Part shown: one piece after another, positions 35,259 to 43,811 of the stretch
How positions within the stretch are numbered: position 1 is the first letter of the stretch
How the letters are laid out: each line of letters begins with the position of its first letter
NCBI GenBank assembly: GCA_029263095.1
Contig: JAJCYA010000041.1
Coordinates: forward strand, 1-64,000
Length of the DNA stretch: 64,000 nucleotides
Origin: Acidimicrobiia bacterium
GTDB lineage: Bacteria; Actinomycetota; Acidimicrobiia; Spongiisociales; UBA11373
Direction of reading: 5' to 3'
The notes under the pieces: model-generated
Database searches by the model: none
The model's input: only the letters and a program-made list of their open reading frames with translations
What the model was told of the DNA's origin: nothing
Position numbers and translations under genes: made by a program

Positions 35259-37495
35259 CTACCGGCTCAGTCGGAACATCGCAGCCGCGATTCGGCGGGT
35301 ATGGAAGGGTCACCGGGCGGCAAAGATACTTGGCGGACATCCACCTCGAGGATGCTCTTCACGTCAAGCTGGTCACGGTCCCGTCCGCTCGCGCCCGCAT
35401 CATCTCGATCGATGCGAGCGCTGCGAAGGAGATCCCGGGAGTACGGCTCGTGATGACGGCGGCCGATCTCCCCGATCCGATGCCGCGACACGGCCCGCAA
35501 TACCAGGATCGGCCCGTCATCGCCGTCGACGAGGTCAAGTACCACGGTGAGCCGGTGGCGGCTGTCGCCGCCGAGACCAAGGAAGCCGCCGAGGAGGCCG
35601 CCCGGGTTGTCGAGGTGGCCTATGAGGAGCTTCCCGCCATCGTCACCGTCGCCGACGCATTGGCTCCCGACGCCGACCTCGTCCAGGAGCGGTCGATCCG
35701 GCGCCCTGGTTCTCTCATCGATTCGAATGTGCTGTGCGAGTACAACTTCGGCTGGGGAGACGTGGATGCCGCCGAGGCGGACGTCGTCGTCGAGGGTAGT
35801 TACGCCTGGCCGGCGCAGACCCATTTCGCCATCGAGCCACACGGGTTCATGGCTGCTGCTGATGAAGACGGGATCGTGGTCTGGAGCACTATTCAGCACC
35901 CGTACCAACTACAGAAGACCATCGCCCAGGTCCTCGACTGGCCCCTGGCAAAGGTACGGGTCATTGCGCCGGACCCGGGGGGTGGGTTTGGCGGCAAGCA
36001 GCACCCCAAGCTTGAGCCGCTCATTGCCTTTATGGCCGTGAAGGCGGGGAGACCGATGCGGTTGGTCTTGACTCTCGACGAGACTTTTATGGCGGTTCGG
36101 CGCGCTTCGGCCGAGATCCAGGTACGGATGGGTTTCAAGAGGGACGGGACCCTGGTTTTCCAGGACTTCGCCAATGACTTCCTTGTCGGTGCTTACGGCG
36201 ACACCGGGGACCGGATCACGGCCAAAGCGAGCTGGCTCTCCGCCGGCCCGTATCGGACTCCTTCGGTTCGCATCCGGGCCCGGGCGATCCTCACCCATAC
36301 GACGCCCACCCATCCATACCGCGGATTCGGAATCCCTCACGTGGGCTGGGCCAGGGAGTCCTGTCTGACGGAGGCGGCTGCTGCTCTGGAGATGGATCCG
36401 CTCGAGATTCGGCTCAAGAACTTGGCACGCAAGGGCGAGGAGCACGTCCCCGGCGACACGCCGGCCGACGGTGAATGGGAGCAGACGGTCCGAAAGGCGG
36501 CCGACGAGATCGGCTGGGGAACACCGACACCTCCGGGGCGCGGTCGCGGCTTGGCGATCGGTGTCAAGTCCGGTCCCACCACCGGACTCTCCTACTCGAT
36601 CGTCAGGCTGCTCGTGGACGGCAGCGTCCTGGTGTTTTCGGGCACCTCAGACATGGGTCAGGGAGCCCGAACGATCTTTGCCCAGATCGCCGCGGATGAG
36701 CTGGGGGTGCCGATCGACCAGGTCTCTGTGGTCATGGGCGACACTGCAATCGTTCCATTCGATCAGCAGACATCGGCGAGTCGCTCGTCGGTGCTCATGG
36801 GGAACGCGGTGCTGTTCGCTTGCCGTGACATCCAGGCTCAGGTCAGGGGGATTGCCGCTCGATCCCACGACCTGGACGAGAGCGAGATCGTGGTCGATCG
36901 GGGAACGGTGCAACTCCCGGACTCCAGGCTTGCGATCGTCGATGTGGTCAAGGCGGGCCTGGGCAAACTTGGTGGGGAGCTCATCGGGACCGGCGAGATG
37001 AGAAAGGATGCGGTACCGGAGCATCCGTTGGGGGGAACGGCCTCGTTCTTCGAGTTCAACTGCACGGCCGTGGAGCTGGAGGTCGATGAGAAGACGGGCT
37101 CCATCACGATCGATCGGCACGTGACCGTTGGTGATGTGGGACTTGCGCTCAATCCCATTCAGGTCAAGGGCCAAGACGACGGCGCTGCGATCATGGGTCT
37201 GGGACACGCTCTGATGGAGCACATCATCCGGGACGACTCCGGTCGGGTTCGCAACGTCGGGGCTATCGATTATCGGATTCCGACCAGCCTCGATCTGCCC
37301 TTGGAGTTGGAGAGCTTCATGATCGAGAACGCCGATGGTCCCGGCCCCTACGGTGTCAAGGGGATAAGTGAGGGGAGCTTGCTCGTCACCGCACCGGCCA
37401 TCGCTGGCGCGGTCACCGATGCCGTAGGTGTCGTCATCCGCGATCTGCCTATGTCACCTGAGCGAGTGTGGCGCGCTATGAGGGAGCATTCATGA
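35255..37495 (+). CDS. Molybdenum hydroxylase large subunit, set 2
   Basis: A 746-residue catalytic subunit with GGGFGGKQHPKLEPL, HPYRGFGIPHVGWARES and a C-terminal Glu in KGISEGSLLVTAPAIAG. It lacks the CO-oxidising loop, so the substrate is organic. A second hydroxylase in the same presumed regulon suggests two successive hydroxylations, or two related substrates. The ATG at 35255 follows AAGGAGGGAG and overlaps the upstream stop; the longer frame is antisense-like to CoxS coding. Its stop overlaps the cyclase start. Confidence 0.9.
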   Translation: MTTGSVGTSQPRFGGYGRVTGRQRYLADIHLEDALHVKLVTVPSARARIISIDASAAKEIPGVRLVMTAADLPDPMPRHGPQYQDRPVIAVDEVKYHGEPVAAVAAETKEAAEEAARVVEVAYEELPAIVTVADALAPDADLVQERSIRRPGSLIDSNVLCEYNFGWGDVDAAEADVVVEGSYAWPAQTHFAIEPHGFMAAADEDGIVVWSTIQHPYQLQKTIAQVLDWPLAKVRVIAPDPGGGFGGKQHPKLEPLIAFMAVKAGRPMRLVLTLDETFMAVRRASAEIQVRMGFKRDGTLVFQDFANDFLVGAYGDTGDRITAKASWLSAGPYRTPSVRIRARAILTHTTPTHPYRGFGIPHVGWARESCLTEAAAALEMDPLEIRLKNLARKGEEHVPGDTPADGEWEQTVRKAADEIGWGTPTPPGRGRGLAIGVKSGPTTGLSYSIVRLLVDGSVLVFSGTSDMGQGARTIFAQIAADELGVPIDQVSVVMGDTAIVPFDQQTSASRSSVLMGNAVLFACRDIQAQVRGIAARSHDLDESEIVVDRGTVQLPDSRLAIVDVVKAGLGKLGGELIGTGEMRKDAVPEHPLGGTASFFEFNCTAVELEVDEKTGSITIDRHVTVGDVGLALNPIQVKGQDDGAAIMGLGHALMEHIIRDDSGRVRNVGAIDYRIPTSLDLPLELESFMIENADGPGPYGVKGISEGSLLVTAPAIAGAVTDAVGVVIRDLPMSPERVWRAMREHS

Positions 37496-38382
37496 GCCAG
37501 ATCGAGCATGTGGGACCGGTGAAGAACATGCCGGCCGAGAAGATGGTCGAAGCAGCGCGAATGGTGGAGAAGGGTCGCTCCTATTCGCTGGCCACTTCGC
37601 GGTTCCCGGGGATGCCGCTGTTCCCCGGACATCCTCCTTTCCAGGTCGTGAACTACCGGACGCCGCCTGGTATTGGCGCCGGGGGAGTACAGCCGTGGGG
37701 GCCACCCAATGAGGTCGGTCTCGGTTACATGGCCGAGTATCTGATGGCCTGTTCGCATTCGGGGGCACACATCGACGCTCTGGGGCACATGACGATCGGC
37801 GAGGACAACCACTGGTTTGGCGGTGGCAACACCGCAGAACATCTCACCGATCACGGTCCTTCGGTAGGGGACGCCGAGCATCTACCGCAATTCTTCACGC
37901 GGGGGGTGCTGCTCGATCCACCGACCTACCGGGGCGTCGATGCTCTTCCTGCCGGCGAGCCGGTCGGAGCCGACGAGCTACGGGCCGTCGCCGATGCGCA
38001 AGGTGTGGAGGTTCGGCCCTGGGATGTCGTGCTCATTCGAACCGGATATCTGAAGTATTGGCCGGATCCCGACGCCATGGAGGCGCACAAGACGGCTGGC
38101 CCTGATCTCTCGGCGGCCGAATGGCTCTTGGAACGGGGGATTGTTGCCACCGGCACGGATACCGAGACGTTCGAGGTCATGCCGACGCCCGATCGCGGCT
38201 CGCCTGCCAATCCGCAGCCGGTCCACACCAAGCTGCTGATAGAGAACGGCATCTACCTACTGGAGAGCATCTATCTCGAGGAGATCGCTCGCGATCGGGT
38301 CTACGAGTTCCTCTTCGTGATGCTCCCGCTGAAGATTCGCGGAGCGACCGGCTCGATGGTCGATCCCCTGGCGATGGTCTGA
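37492..38382 (+). CDS. Cyclase-family (kynurenine-formamidase-like) metal hydrolase
   Basis: A 296-residue protein of the cyclase family (PF04199). The metal motif HSGAHIDALGHM is present (family HxGTHxDxxxH). Known members open cyclic amides or hydrolyse N-formyl or lactone-like bonds, e.g. in isatin, kynurenine and nicotinate-type routes. Directly after the second Mo hydroxylase (4-bp overlap), which fits ring hydroxylation followed by ring opening. The ATG at 37492 is chosen by this overlap. Confidence 0.85.
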   Translation: MSQIEHVGPVKNMPAEKMVEAARMVEKGRSYSLATSRFPGMPLFPGHPPFQVVNYRTPPGIGAGGVQPWGPPNEVGLGYMAEYLMACSHSGAHIDALGHMTIGEDNHWFGGGNTAEHLTDHGPSVGDAEHLPQFFTRGVLLDPPTYRGVDALPAGEPVGADELRAVADAQGVEVRPWDVVLIRTGYLKYWPDPDAMEAHKTAGPDLSAAEWLLERGIVATGTDTETFEVMPTPDRGSPANPQPVHTKLLIENGIYLLESIYLEEIARDRVYEFLFVMLPLKIRGATGSMVDPLAMV

Positions 38383-38395
38383 AAGGAGACGACAC

Positions 38396-39439
38396 ATGAA
38401 GGCCCTCGTTGTCACCGCACCGAACGAGTTCTCCGTCGAAGACGTGGACAATCCGAGGCCGGGACGCCAGGAGGTCCTGTGCCGGGTCCGGGCGATCACG
38501 ATCTGCGGCACGGACGCACACCTTCTTCAGGGCGACTACCCGGACTTCTGGCCGCCCAGCTACCCGTTCATTCCCGGTCACGAGTGGGCTGGAGAGATCG
38601 TCGAGCTCGGAGATGGCGCCGCGGCACTCGGCTGGGCTGTTGGTGACCGCGTGGCCGGCACCTCTCACGACGCTTGCGGGTTCTGCCAGAAGTGTGTCGA
38701 AGGGCGTTACAACCTCTGTGAGAACTACGGGAACATGGACGTGCACCGCCAATACGGCCACAACTGGCAGGGCGCCTTTGCAGAATTCGTCGTGCATGGG
38801 ATCAAGTCCGTCTTTCGCCTCCCCGACGAACTGAGCTTCGTCGAGGGAGCGCTGCTCGATCCAGCGTCGATCGCTCTCCACACCGCGAATCGGGGCGGGG
38901 TACGCCCTGGCGACTCAGTGGCCGTGCTTGGTCCCGGACCGGTCGGGCTGCTGGCAGCCGATGCCGCCCGGGCCATGGGCGCCGGAAGGGTGATTGTGGT
39001 TGGCCGCGGCGACCGGCTCGCCAAGGCGAGAGAGATGGGCGCAGAAACCGTGGACTACACAGTTGGTGATCCGGTGGCCGCCGTTCGCACCGCGACGGCA
39101 GAGTTGGGCGTCGACGTAGTGCTTGATTGTGCCGGAGTCGCCGACTCGTTCCGCTGGGCGATCTCCATGTTGCGCAAAGGAGGGCGATGCGCCGCTGTCG
39201 GCATTCCGGTCAATGAGGTCTCGCTCTCGTTCCAGGATCTGGTTCTCTATGAGAAGGAGCTGGTCGGCGTGCGGGCGACGGCCGGGGAGATGCGCCACGT
39301 GATTCCGCTCGTGGCCGACGGCCGGATCCGGGTGAACGAACTCCACACCCACACCTTCCCGTTGGATGAATTCCAGACAGCGATCGACACGTTCAACGAA
39401 CGCCGCGATGGCGCGCTCAAGGTGATCATCGAGCCCTGA
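38396..39439 (+). CDS. Zinc-dependent alcohol dehydrogenase
   Basis: A 347-residue medium-chain dehydrogenase. Catalytic zinc ligands lie in CGTDAHL and GHEWAGEI; the structural zinc site is CGFCQKCVEGRYNLC. The NAD-binding Gly motif is LGPGPVGLLAADAA. It oxidises a hydroxyl group of a pathway intermediate, probably with NAD. AAAGGAG precedes the ATG by a good distance. It is the last plus-strand gene of the promoter C unit and faces the LLM gene convergently. Confidence 0.88.
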   Translation: MKALVVTAPNEFSVEDVDNPRPGRQEVLCRVRAITICGTDAHLLQGDYPDFWPPSYPFIPGHEWAGEIVELGDGAAALGWAVGDRVAGTSHDACGFCQKCVEGRYNLCENYGNMDVHRQYGHNWQGAFAEFVVHGIKSVFRLPDELSFVEGALLDPASIALHTANRGGVRPGDSVAVLGPGPVGLLAADAARAMGAGRVIVVGRGDRLAKAREMGAETVDYTVGDPVAAVRTATAELGVDVVLDCAGVADSFRWAISMLRKGGRCAAVGIPVNEVSLSFQDLVLYEKELVGVRATAGEMRHVIPLVADGRIRVNELHTHTFPLDEFQTAIDTFNERRDGALKVIIEP

Positions 39440-39451
39440 GGGGCATTCGAC

Positions 39452-40288
39452 TCAGGAGACCAGCGGCCGGAAACGATCAGCGAGGGCGCCGAGCTTGGCC
39501 GGATCGAACGGCGCCTCGAACATTGCGATCACGTGGTGGGCGCCGGCGTCCCGGTACTCGCTCGCCAGCTCGGCAAACTCGCCCGGGTCACCGCCCGCCT
39601 TCACCTTGACCGAGACCTCGATCTCGGCGGGATCCCGCCCGATGTCGGCACAGTGATGGTGGAGTACCCCGACCTTGCGGCGGAGGACGTCGGGCTCGCC
39701 GCCCGGCAGGTTCCACTGATCCGCCCAACGGGCGGCGATGCGGAGGGTGCGTTTCTCCCCGGTGCCGCCGATGACGATTGGCGGGCGCGGCTTCTGGATT
39801 GGCTTCGGCTCGGCTCTCGCTCCTCGAAGCGCGTGAAACGGCCCGTCTAGATCGGTGATCTCCCTGGTGAGGAGTGCGTCGAGGATCTCACAAGTCTCCT
39901 CGAGCCGATCAAAGCGTTCCTTCCATGAGGGAAGCGGGATGCCGTAGGCCTCGTGTTCGGCTTCGACCCAGCCGGTGCCGAGGCCGATCTCCAACCGCCC
40001 GCCGGAAACGACGTCGAGAGTCGCGGCCATATTGGCGAGGACGGCCGGGTGGCGGTAAGTGTTGCCGGTCACCAGTACTCCAAGACGGATCCGATGGACG
40101 ATGCCGCTGAGCGCGGCCAGCATCGTCCAGCCCTCGAACACCGGCCCGGGTCGATCGCTGAAGATGGGGTCGAGGTGGTCGAAGACCCAACCGGCGTCAT
40201 ACAACTCGATCCGGTCCGCTTCCTTCCAGAAGTCCAGGATGTGCCTCCAGTCGCTGTGCTGGGGACGGGTCTTGAAGGAGAGGCGCAT
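39452..40288 (-). CDS. LLM-class (probably F420-dependent) oxidoreductase
   Basis: A 278-residue bacterial-luciferase-like TIM-barrel protein: EADRIELYDAGWVFDHL, LGVLVTGNTYRHPAVLANMAAT, LGTGWVEAEHEAYG and VIGGTGEKRTLR. Most actinobacterial members use coenzyme F420 to reduce or oxidise the substrate. I start at the ATG before RLSFKTRPQH; upstream codons lie in the next gene. It ends the MFS-led minus-strand unit. Confidence 0.85.
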   Translation of the reverse strand: MRLSFKTRPQHSDWRHILDFWKEADRIELYDAGWVFDHLDPIFSDRPGPVFEGWTMLAALSGIVHRIRLGVLVTGNTYRHPAVLANMAATLDVVSGGRLEIGLGTGWVEAEHEAYGIPLPSWKERFDRLEETCEILDALLTREITDLDGPFHALRGARAEPKPIQKPRPPIVIGGTGEKRTLRIAARWADQWNLPGGEPDVLRRKVGVLHHHCADIGRDPAEIEVSVKVKAGGDPGEFAELASEYRDAGAHHVIAMFEAPFDPAKLGALADRFRPLVS

Positions 40289-40298
40289 GGGGGTCCTT

Positions 40299-41207
40299 TC
40301 AGTCGCAGGATCCGGCAGGAGGGGGATCAAATGGAACCAGGCTGCGTCTTCGAGCCACAAACCGCGCCCGCTGGGTGTAGCCAGCTTCGCGCGCCGCCAC
40401 CCGGGCGAGATCGAGGCCCCAGCCCGCCTGATCGGGATTGTGCCCGTCGCTCGCAAAGGTGATATCGACACCTGCGTCGTGGGCCATCCGAAGCAGAGTG
40501 GGCGACGGGTAGATCTCCTGGACAGGGTGACGCAACCCACCTGTGTTGATCTCCATGGCGACTTCGGACTTCACCGCAGCAGCAATCAACTCCTCGTACA
40601 GATCGATCGGTTCCTGCGGGAGCCGATGGCCGAGGTACTTGACCCGATCACTGTGCGTGATCACGTCCACCGTGCCCGACGCCGCAAGTTCGGTCTTCAG
40701 TTCGAAGAACCGCTCGTAGACCCGCCGGTGGCCGCGGCGGTCCCACTCGTCGATTGAGTGTGCTCTGTCAAACCACCACCCGTCGATCCAATGGATGGAG
40801 CCGAGCAGGATGTCGAACGGATAGGGATCGATGAGTTCGAGGGCGGCTTGGATGGTGTCCGGGAAGAAGTCGACCTCTAGGCCGAGCAACACTGGGAGAC
40901 CTGCCTCCTTGGCTCGCGTGATCACTTCGACGTAGCGCTCAAGGGACATCGTTCGGTCTGCCAGCAGATCGAACTCGGTGTTTGCCCGGACTTCGGGGTC
41001 GCCTGCCCGCTCCCAAATCGGTCCCAGAACGTCGGCCGACTCTACGCACCGATAGAGGTGCTCGGTGAAGGCGAGTTCAGTGACTCCCAGAGTCGCGGCC
41101 TTCACGACGTAGCGCTCGATGTGCTCGAGGGCGTATTGCTCTGGTGGCGGCGGAGGCAGCGGCGAACCCCGGCGGTGCGGGTAGAGGTGGAGGTGGGAGT
41201 CGCTCAA
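40299..41207 (-). CDS. PHP-domain phosphatase (histidinol-phosphatase-like)
   Basis: A 302-residue PHP-fold metal phosphoesterase. Metal motifs: DSHLHLYPH at the N-terminus, FTEHLYR, GLEVDFFP, GSIHWIDG, THSDRVK and SDGHNPDQAG. The last matches histidinol phosphatase HisK, but a place in a catabolic unit beside an MFS exporter/importer suggests another phosphoester substrate. The TTG start overlaps the MFS stop (TTGA), so the much longer upstream frame is rejected. Confidence 0.82.
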   Translation of the reverse strand: MSDSHLHLYPHRRGSPLPPPPPEQYALEHIERYVVKAATLGVTELAFTEHLYRCVESADVLGPIWERAGDPEVRANTEFDLLADRTMSLERYVEVITRAKEAGLPVLLGLEVDFFPDTIQAALELIDPYPFDILLGSIHWIDGWWFDRAHSIDEWDRRGHRRVYERFFELKTELAASGTVDVITHSDRVKYLGHRLPQEPIDLYEELIAAAVKSEVAMEINTGGLRHPVQEIYPSPTLLRMAHDAGVDITFASDGHNPDQAGWGLDLARVAAREAGYTQRARFVARRRSLVPFDPPPAGSCD

Positions 41208-42475
41208 GGGGTCTGTTCCGTTGGTGAGGCCGCCATCTCCCTGCCGGCCGGGGTCAGGCGGATCGCCATCATTAGAACACCTCCAGCGAGGAGCACCGCA
41301 CAGGCAACTCCCCAAGCCGCGGCGAACGAGACCTGTTCCGCCAGGGTCCCGAAGATCACCGGACCGAGGGCAGCACCTATGTACTTGCCCGTGTTGGCGA
41401 TGCCGGTGGCGACCGCGGCCGTCTCTGGGTTGGCCCTGACCACAACGAACGTCAGCAATCCCGCCCATCCCCACCCGCCGGCAAATGCGAGCAGCGTTCC
41501 GGCGACCAGGAGTGGGCGGCCGCCGACGGACAACACGAGGAACCCGAGCGATCCAATGAAGAGGAGTGCCGCGATCCAGGGCAGTCCGGCGTGCTGGCGA
41601 GAATCGACCAACCATCCCGCCGCAAGCCGCGTAGTCAGACCGGCGAGACTGCCTGCAGTCAGGAGGATTCCGGCCAATCCCTCGGCCACTCCAACGCTGG
41701 CTGCGTATGGGACCACGAAGGCCCCGAGGGCGTCGATTCCTGCGTGCCCGAGCGCGGCGGCCATTGCCAGGGCGATGAGGGTCGAGATGGGCGTCGTCGG
41801 GCGGTGCGTGGGAGTCCGGGATCCCACGGCTACGTCGGTGAGGTCACGGCGGAGCGGTACGGCGAGCATGGTGCCGAAGGCGAGAACGGCAGCAATCGCA
41901 AAGGCCGGGCGCCAGCCGATCGTCAGTGCGATGGTCGGCACCGCCAGTCCGCCGAGCATCGCCGCAATCGGCACCGCGCTGTGCTTGAGTCCGAATAGGA
42001 GCCCGTAGCGGTCCGAAGGCACCGATTGCACCAGCGCCAGATTCGAAGCCGCCTGGGATGCTGCTGCGGCCACACCCGCTAGCACGAATAGCGCCGCGAT
42101 CGGCCACCAAGCCGCCCACCAGTCGTCGGAGAAGGTCGCCATGGAGACCAGCGCGATCCCGGTTCCGGCCGTGGCAGCCCGGATGCCGCTCTCCCACCCA
42201 AACCGTTGTACCAGACGGCCTGTTGGGGCAGAGGCGAGGGCAGCTGTGCCGAACAGCACGCCGTAGAGGCCGCCGATCCCGGCGAGGTCGATCCCGACAT
42301 CCCCACCGATTCGGATGGCAAGCGCCCCGGTCATGAAGGCGGGCAGGATAGTGATTGCGATCACGGCGACCGCAAGCGAAGCAGTTCCCCATCGCACTCG
42401 GCCAACGTCCCCGCCCGTGGTGCGGCCGGAGACATGCTCGCTTCCGCTGGGCGGGTCCGGATCAGTAAGTCCCAC
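41204..42475 (-). CDS. MFS transporter
   Basis: A 423-residue protein with twelve hydrophobic segments and the MFS loop after helix 2 (PTGRLVQRFGWESG). It carries a small organic solute across the membrane, direction unknown. GTG start with GGGAG at 6 bp. First gene after promoter D; the PHP and LLM genes follow with overlap, making a three-gene unit. Confidence 0.88.
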   Translation of the reverse strand: MGLTDPDPPSGSEHVSGRTTGGDVGRVRWGTASLAVAVIAITILPAFMTGALAIRIGGDVGIDLAGIGGLYGVLFGTAALASAPTGRLVQRFGWESGIRAATAGTGIALVSMATFSDDWWAAWWPIAALFVLAGVAAAASQAASNLALVQSVPSDRYGLLFGLKHSAVPIAAMLGGLAVPTIALTIGWRPAFAIAAVLAFGTMLAVPLRRDLTDVAVGSRTPTHRPTTPISTLIALAMAAALGHAGIDALGAFVVPYAASVGVAEGLAGILLTAGSLAGLTTRLAAGWLVDSRQHAGLPWIAALLFIGSLGFLVLSVGGRPLLVAGTLLAFAGGWGWAGLLTFVVVRANPETAAVATGIANTGKYIGAALGPVIFGTLAEQVSFAAAWGVACAVLLAGGVLMMAIRLTPAGREMAASPTEQTP

Positions 42476-42791
42476 AGCACTCCCGCCTGTTCTCAGCCGT
42501 ACCGAGCCATCCCAGTGCCATTCCAGCGCCGAGAGGCTTGGGTAGGCCCAGATCGAGTAATCTTCGATTATCGATTACCTAGGAGGATATGGTTCGCTTC
42601 TCCTCTCCGTCAACCGGGTATCTGGCCCCTTCCCAGCGTTGGGGAGCACCTCCGGCGGTCCTTCCGGCGGGGACGCGACGGTTCGAACTTGACGTTCGCC
42701 CCGACCGAAGGGCGGGTGCGATCCACATGATGAGAGATGGGTGCTCCGGTTCTTCGAGGTGTGGGATGGGCCAAGAGATCGGAGGTCGATG
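42476..42791 (+). other. Intergenic region between MFS and GAPDH genes
   Basis: About 316 bp holding promoter D, which reads toward the MFS gene. A 67-codon plus-strand frame from 42589, with an apparent AGGAGG, overlaps the -10 of that promoter and is rejected. TTGACG at 42689-42694 has no good -10 at 16-19 bp, so the GAPDH promoter is not identified. Confidence 0.6.
42564..42613 (-). promoter_or_regulatory. Promoter D with palindromic operator (MFS operon)
   Basis: On the minus strand: -35 TTGACG (42613-42608), 18 bp, -10 TATCCT (42589-42584), 6 bp, then TAATCGATAATCGA (42577-42564). Spacing is identical to promoter C, and the AGG before and GAnGAT after the operator are also shared. It gives a leader of about 100 nt to the MFS gene. 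Confidence 0.7.
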
Positions 42792-43808
42792 ATGAGCAAG
42801 GTGAAGGTAGGGGTGGCCGGTTACGGCGTGATCGGGACTCGAGTGGCCGCCGGCGTGGTCTTGCAGGAGGACATGGAGTTGGTTGGCGTGGCCGACGTGG
42901 CGCCGACGCTCCCCGTTCGATCGCTCAAGGAGCGTGGGATGCCGTTTCCGCTCTTTGCGGCGGTGCCGGGATCGGAGACGGAGCTCGAAGAGGCCGGTAT
43001 TCCGGTAGCGGGGTCATTCGAGGATCTCCTGGGCGAGGTCGACATCATGCTCGACGCGGCCCCAGGTGGGATCGGGGCCAGGAACAAGGAGCACTACGTT
43101 CGAGCCGGGGTAAAGGCAGTGTTCCAGGGAGGAGAAGCGGCCGGGGTAGCTGACGTCTTCTTCCACGGCACCACCAACTACGAACAAGGCCTTGGGGCCG
43201 ACTATCTAAAACTGACGTCCTGCAACACGACCGGTCTGATTCGGGCTGTACACGCGATTCACCAGACGGTCGGGATAGCCAAGGCATTCGTGACGATTAT
43301 CAGACGGGTGGCGGATCCGGGTGACACCCATCGGGGCCTGACGAATGTGCTCCAGGTGGAAGCCATTCCGAACCACCAGGTTGTGGATCTGATGCACATC
43401 ATCCCCGAGATCGATGCCACTGGGATGCTCATTCACACCCCGGTCACCCACGGCCACATCATCACTCTCTCGGTCACCCCGAAGCGAGAAATGTCGGTGG
43501 CGGGTGCACTCGAGGTGTTCCGTGCCTACCCGAGAATCAAGGTGGTTCGGATCGCCGACGGGTTCAATTCGAACTCTTCCTTGTTCCAGTGGGCTCGATA
43601 CCTCGAGAACCCAAGGGCGGACATGTACGAGATCGGTCTATGGGAGGAGATGGTTGGGAAGTCGGGCGACGACCTGGTGTTTGCGATCAACATCCCACAG
43701 GAGTCGGTGACGATCCCGGAAACAATCGACGCCGTGCGAGCAGCGATGGAGATGCAGGTGACCAGCGACACGGCCGTCGCGGCAACCGATGGCTACCTCG
43801 GAATCTGA
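42792..43808 (+). CDS. Type II (archaeal-type) glyceraldehyde-3-phosphate dehydrogenase
   Basis: A 338-residue GAPDH of the archaeal class, not bacterial GapA. The N-terminus (VKVGVAGYGVIGTRVAAGV) is the NAD(P)-binding Gly motif; FQGGEAAGVADVFF and SCNTTGLIR with catalytic Cys144 match archaeal enzymes closely. It oxidises glyceraldehyde 3-phosphate to 1,3-bisphosphoglycerate. Of two adjacent ATG codons, 42792 lies 6 bp after GGAGG and is preferred. The PGK gene follows 3 bp later. Both proteins look archaeal-derived or from an old bacterial branch of these families. Confidence 0.9.
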   Translation: MSKVKVGVAGYGVIGTRVAAGVVLQEDMELVGVADVAPTLPVRSLKERGMPFPLFAAVPGSETELEEAGIPVAGSFEDLLGEVDIMLDAAPGGIGARNKEHYVRAGVKAVFQGGEAAGVADVFFHGTTNYEQGLGADYLKLTSCNTTGLIRAVHAIHQTVGIAKAFVTIIRRVADPGDTHRGLTNVLQVEAIPNHQVVDLMHIIPEIDATGMLIHTPVTHGHIITLSVTPKREMSVAGALEVFRAYPRIKVVRIADGFNSNSSLFQWARYLENPRADMYEIGLWEEMVGKSGDDLVFAINIPQESVTIPETIDAVRAAMEMQVTSDTAVAATDGYLGI

Positions 43809-43811
43809 TCC

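Noticed and set aside
37264-37276. ATCGATTATCGGA, an operator-like sequence
   Set aside because: It lies inside the Mo-hydroxylase coding region and encodes the conserved IDYRI segment; there is no promoter around it.
42589-42792. A 67-codon plus-strand frame with AGGAGG two bases before ATG, ending over the GAPDH start
   Set aside because: The apparent Shine-Dalgarno is the minus-strand -10 box of promoter D, the spacing of 2 bp is poor, and the product has no protein character.
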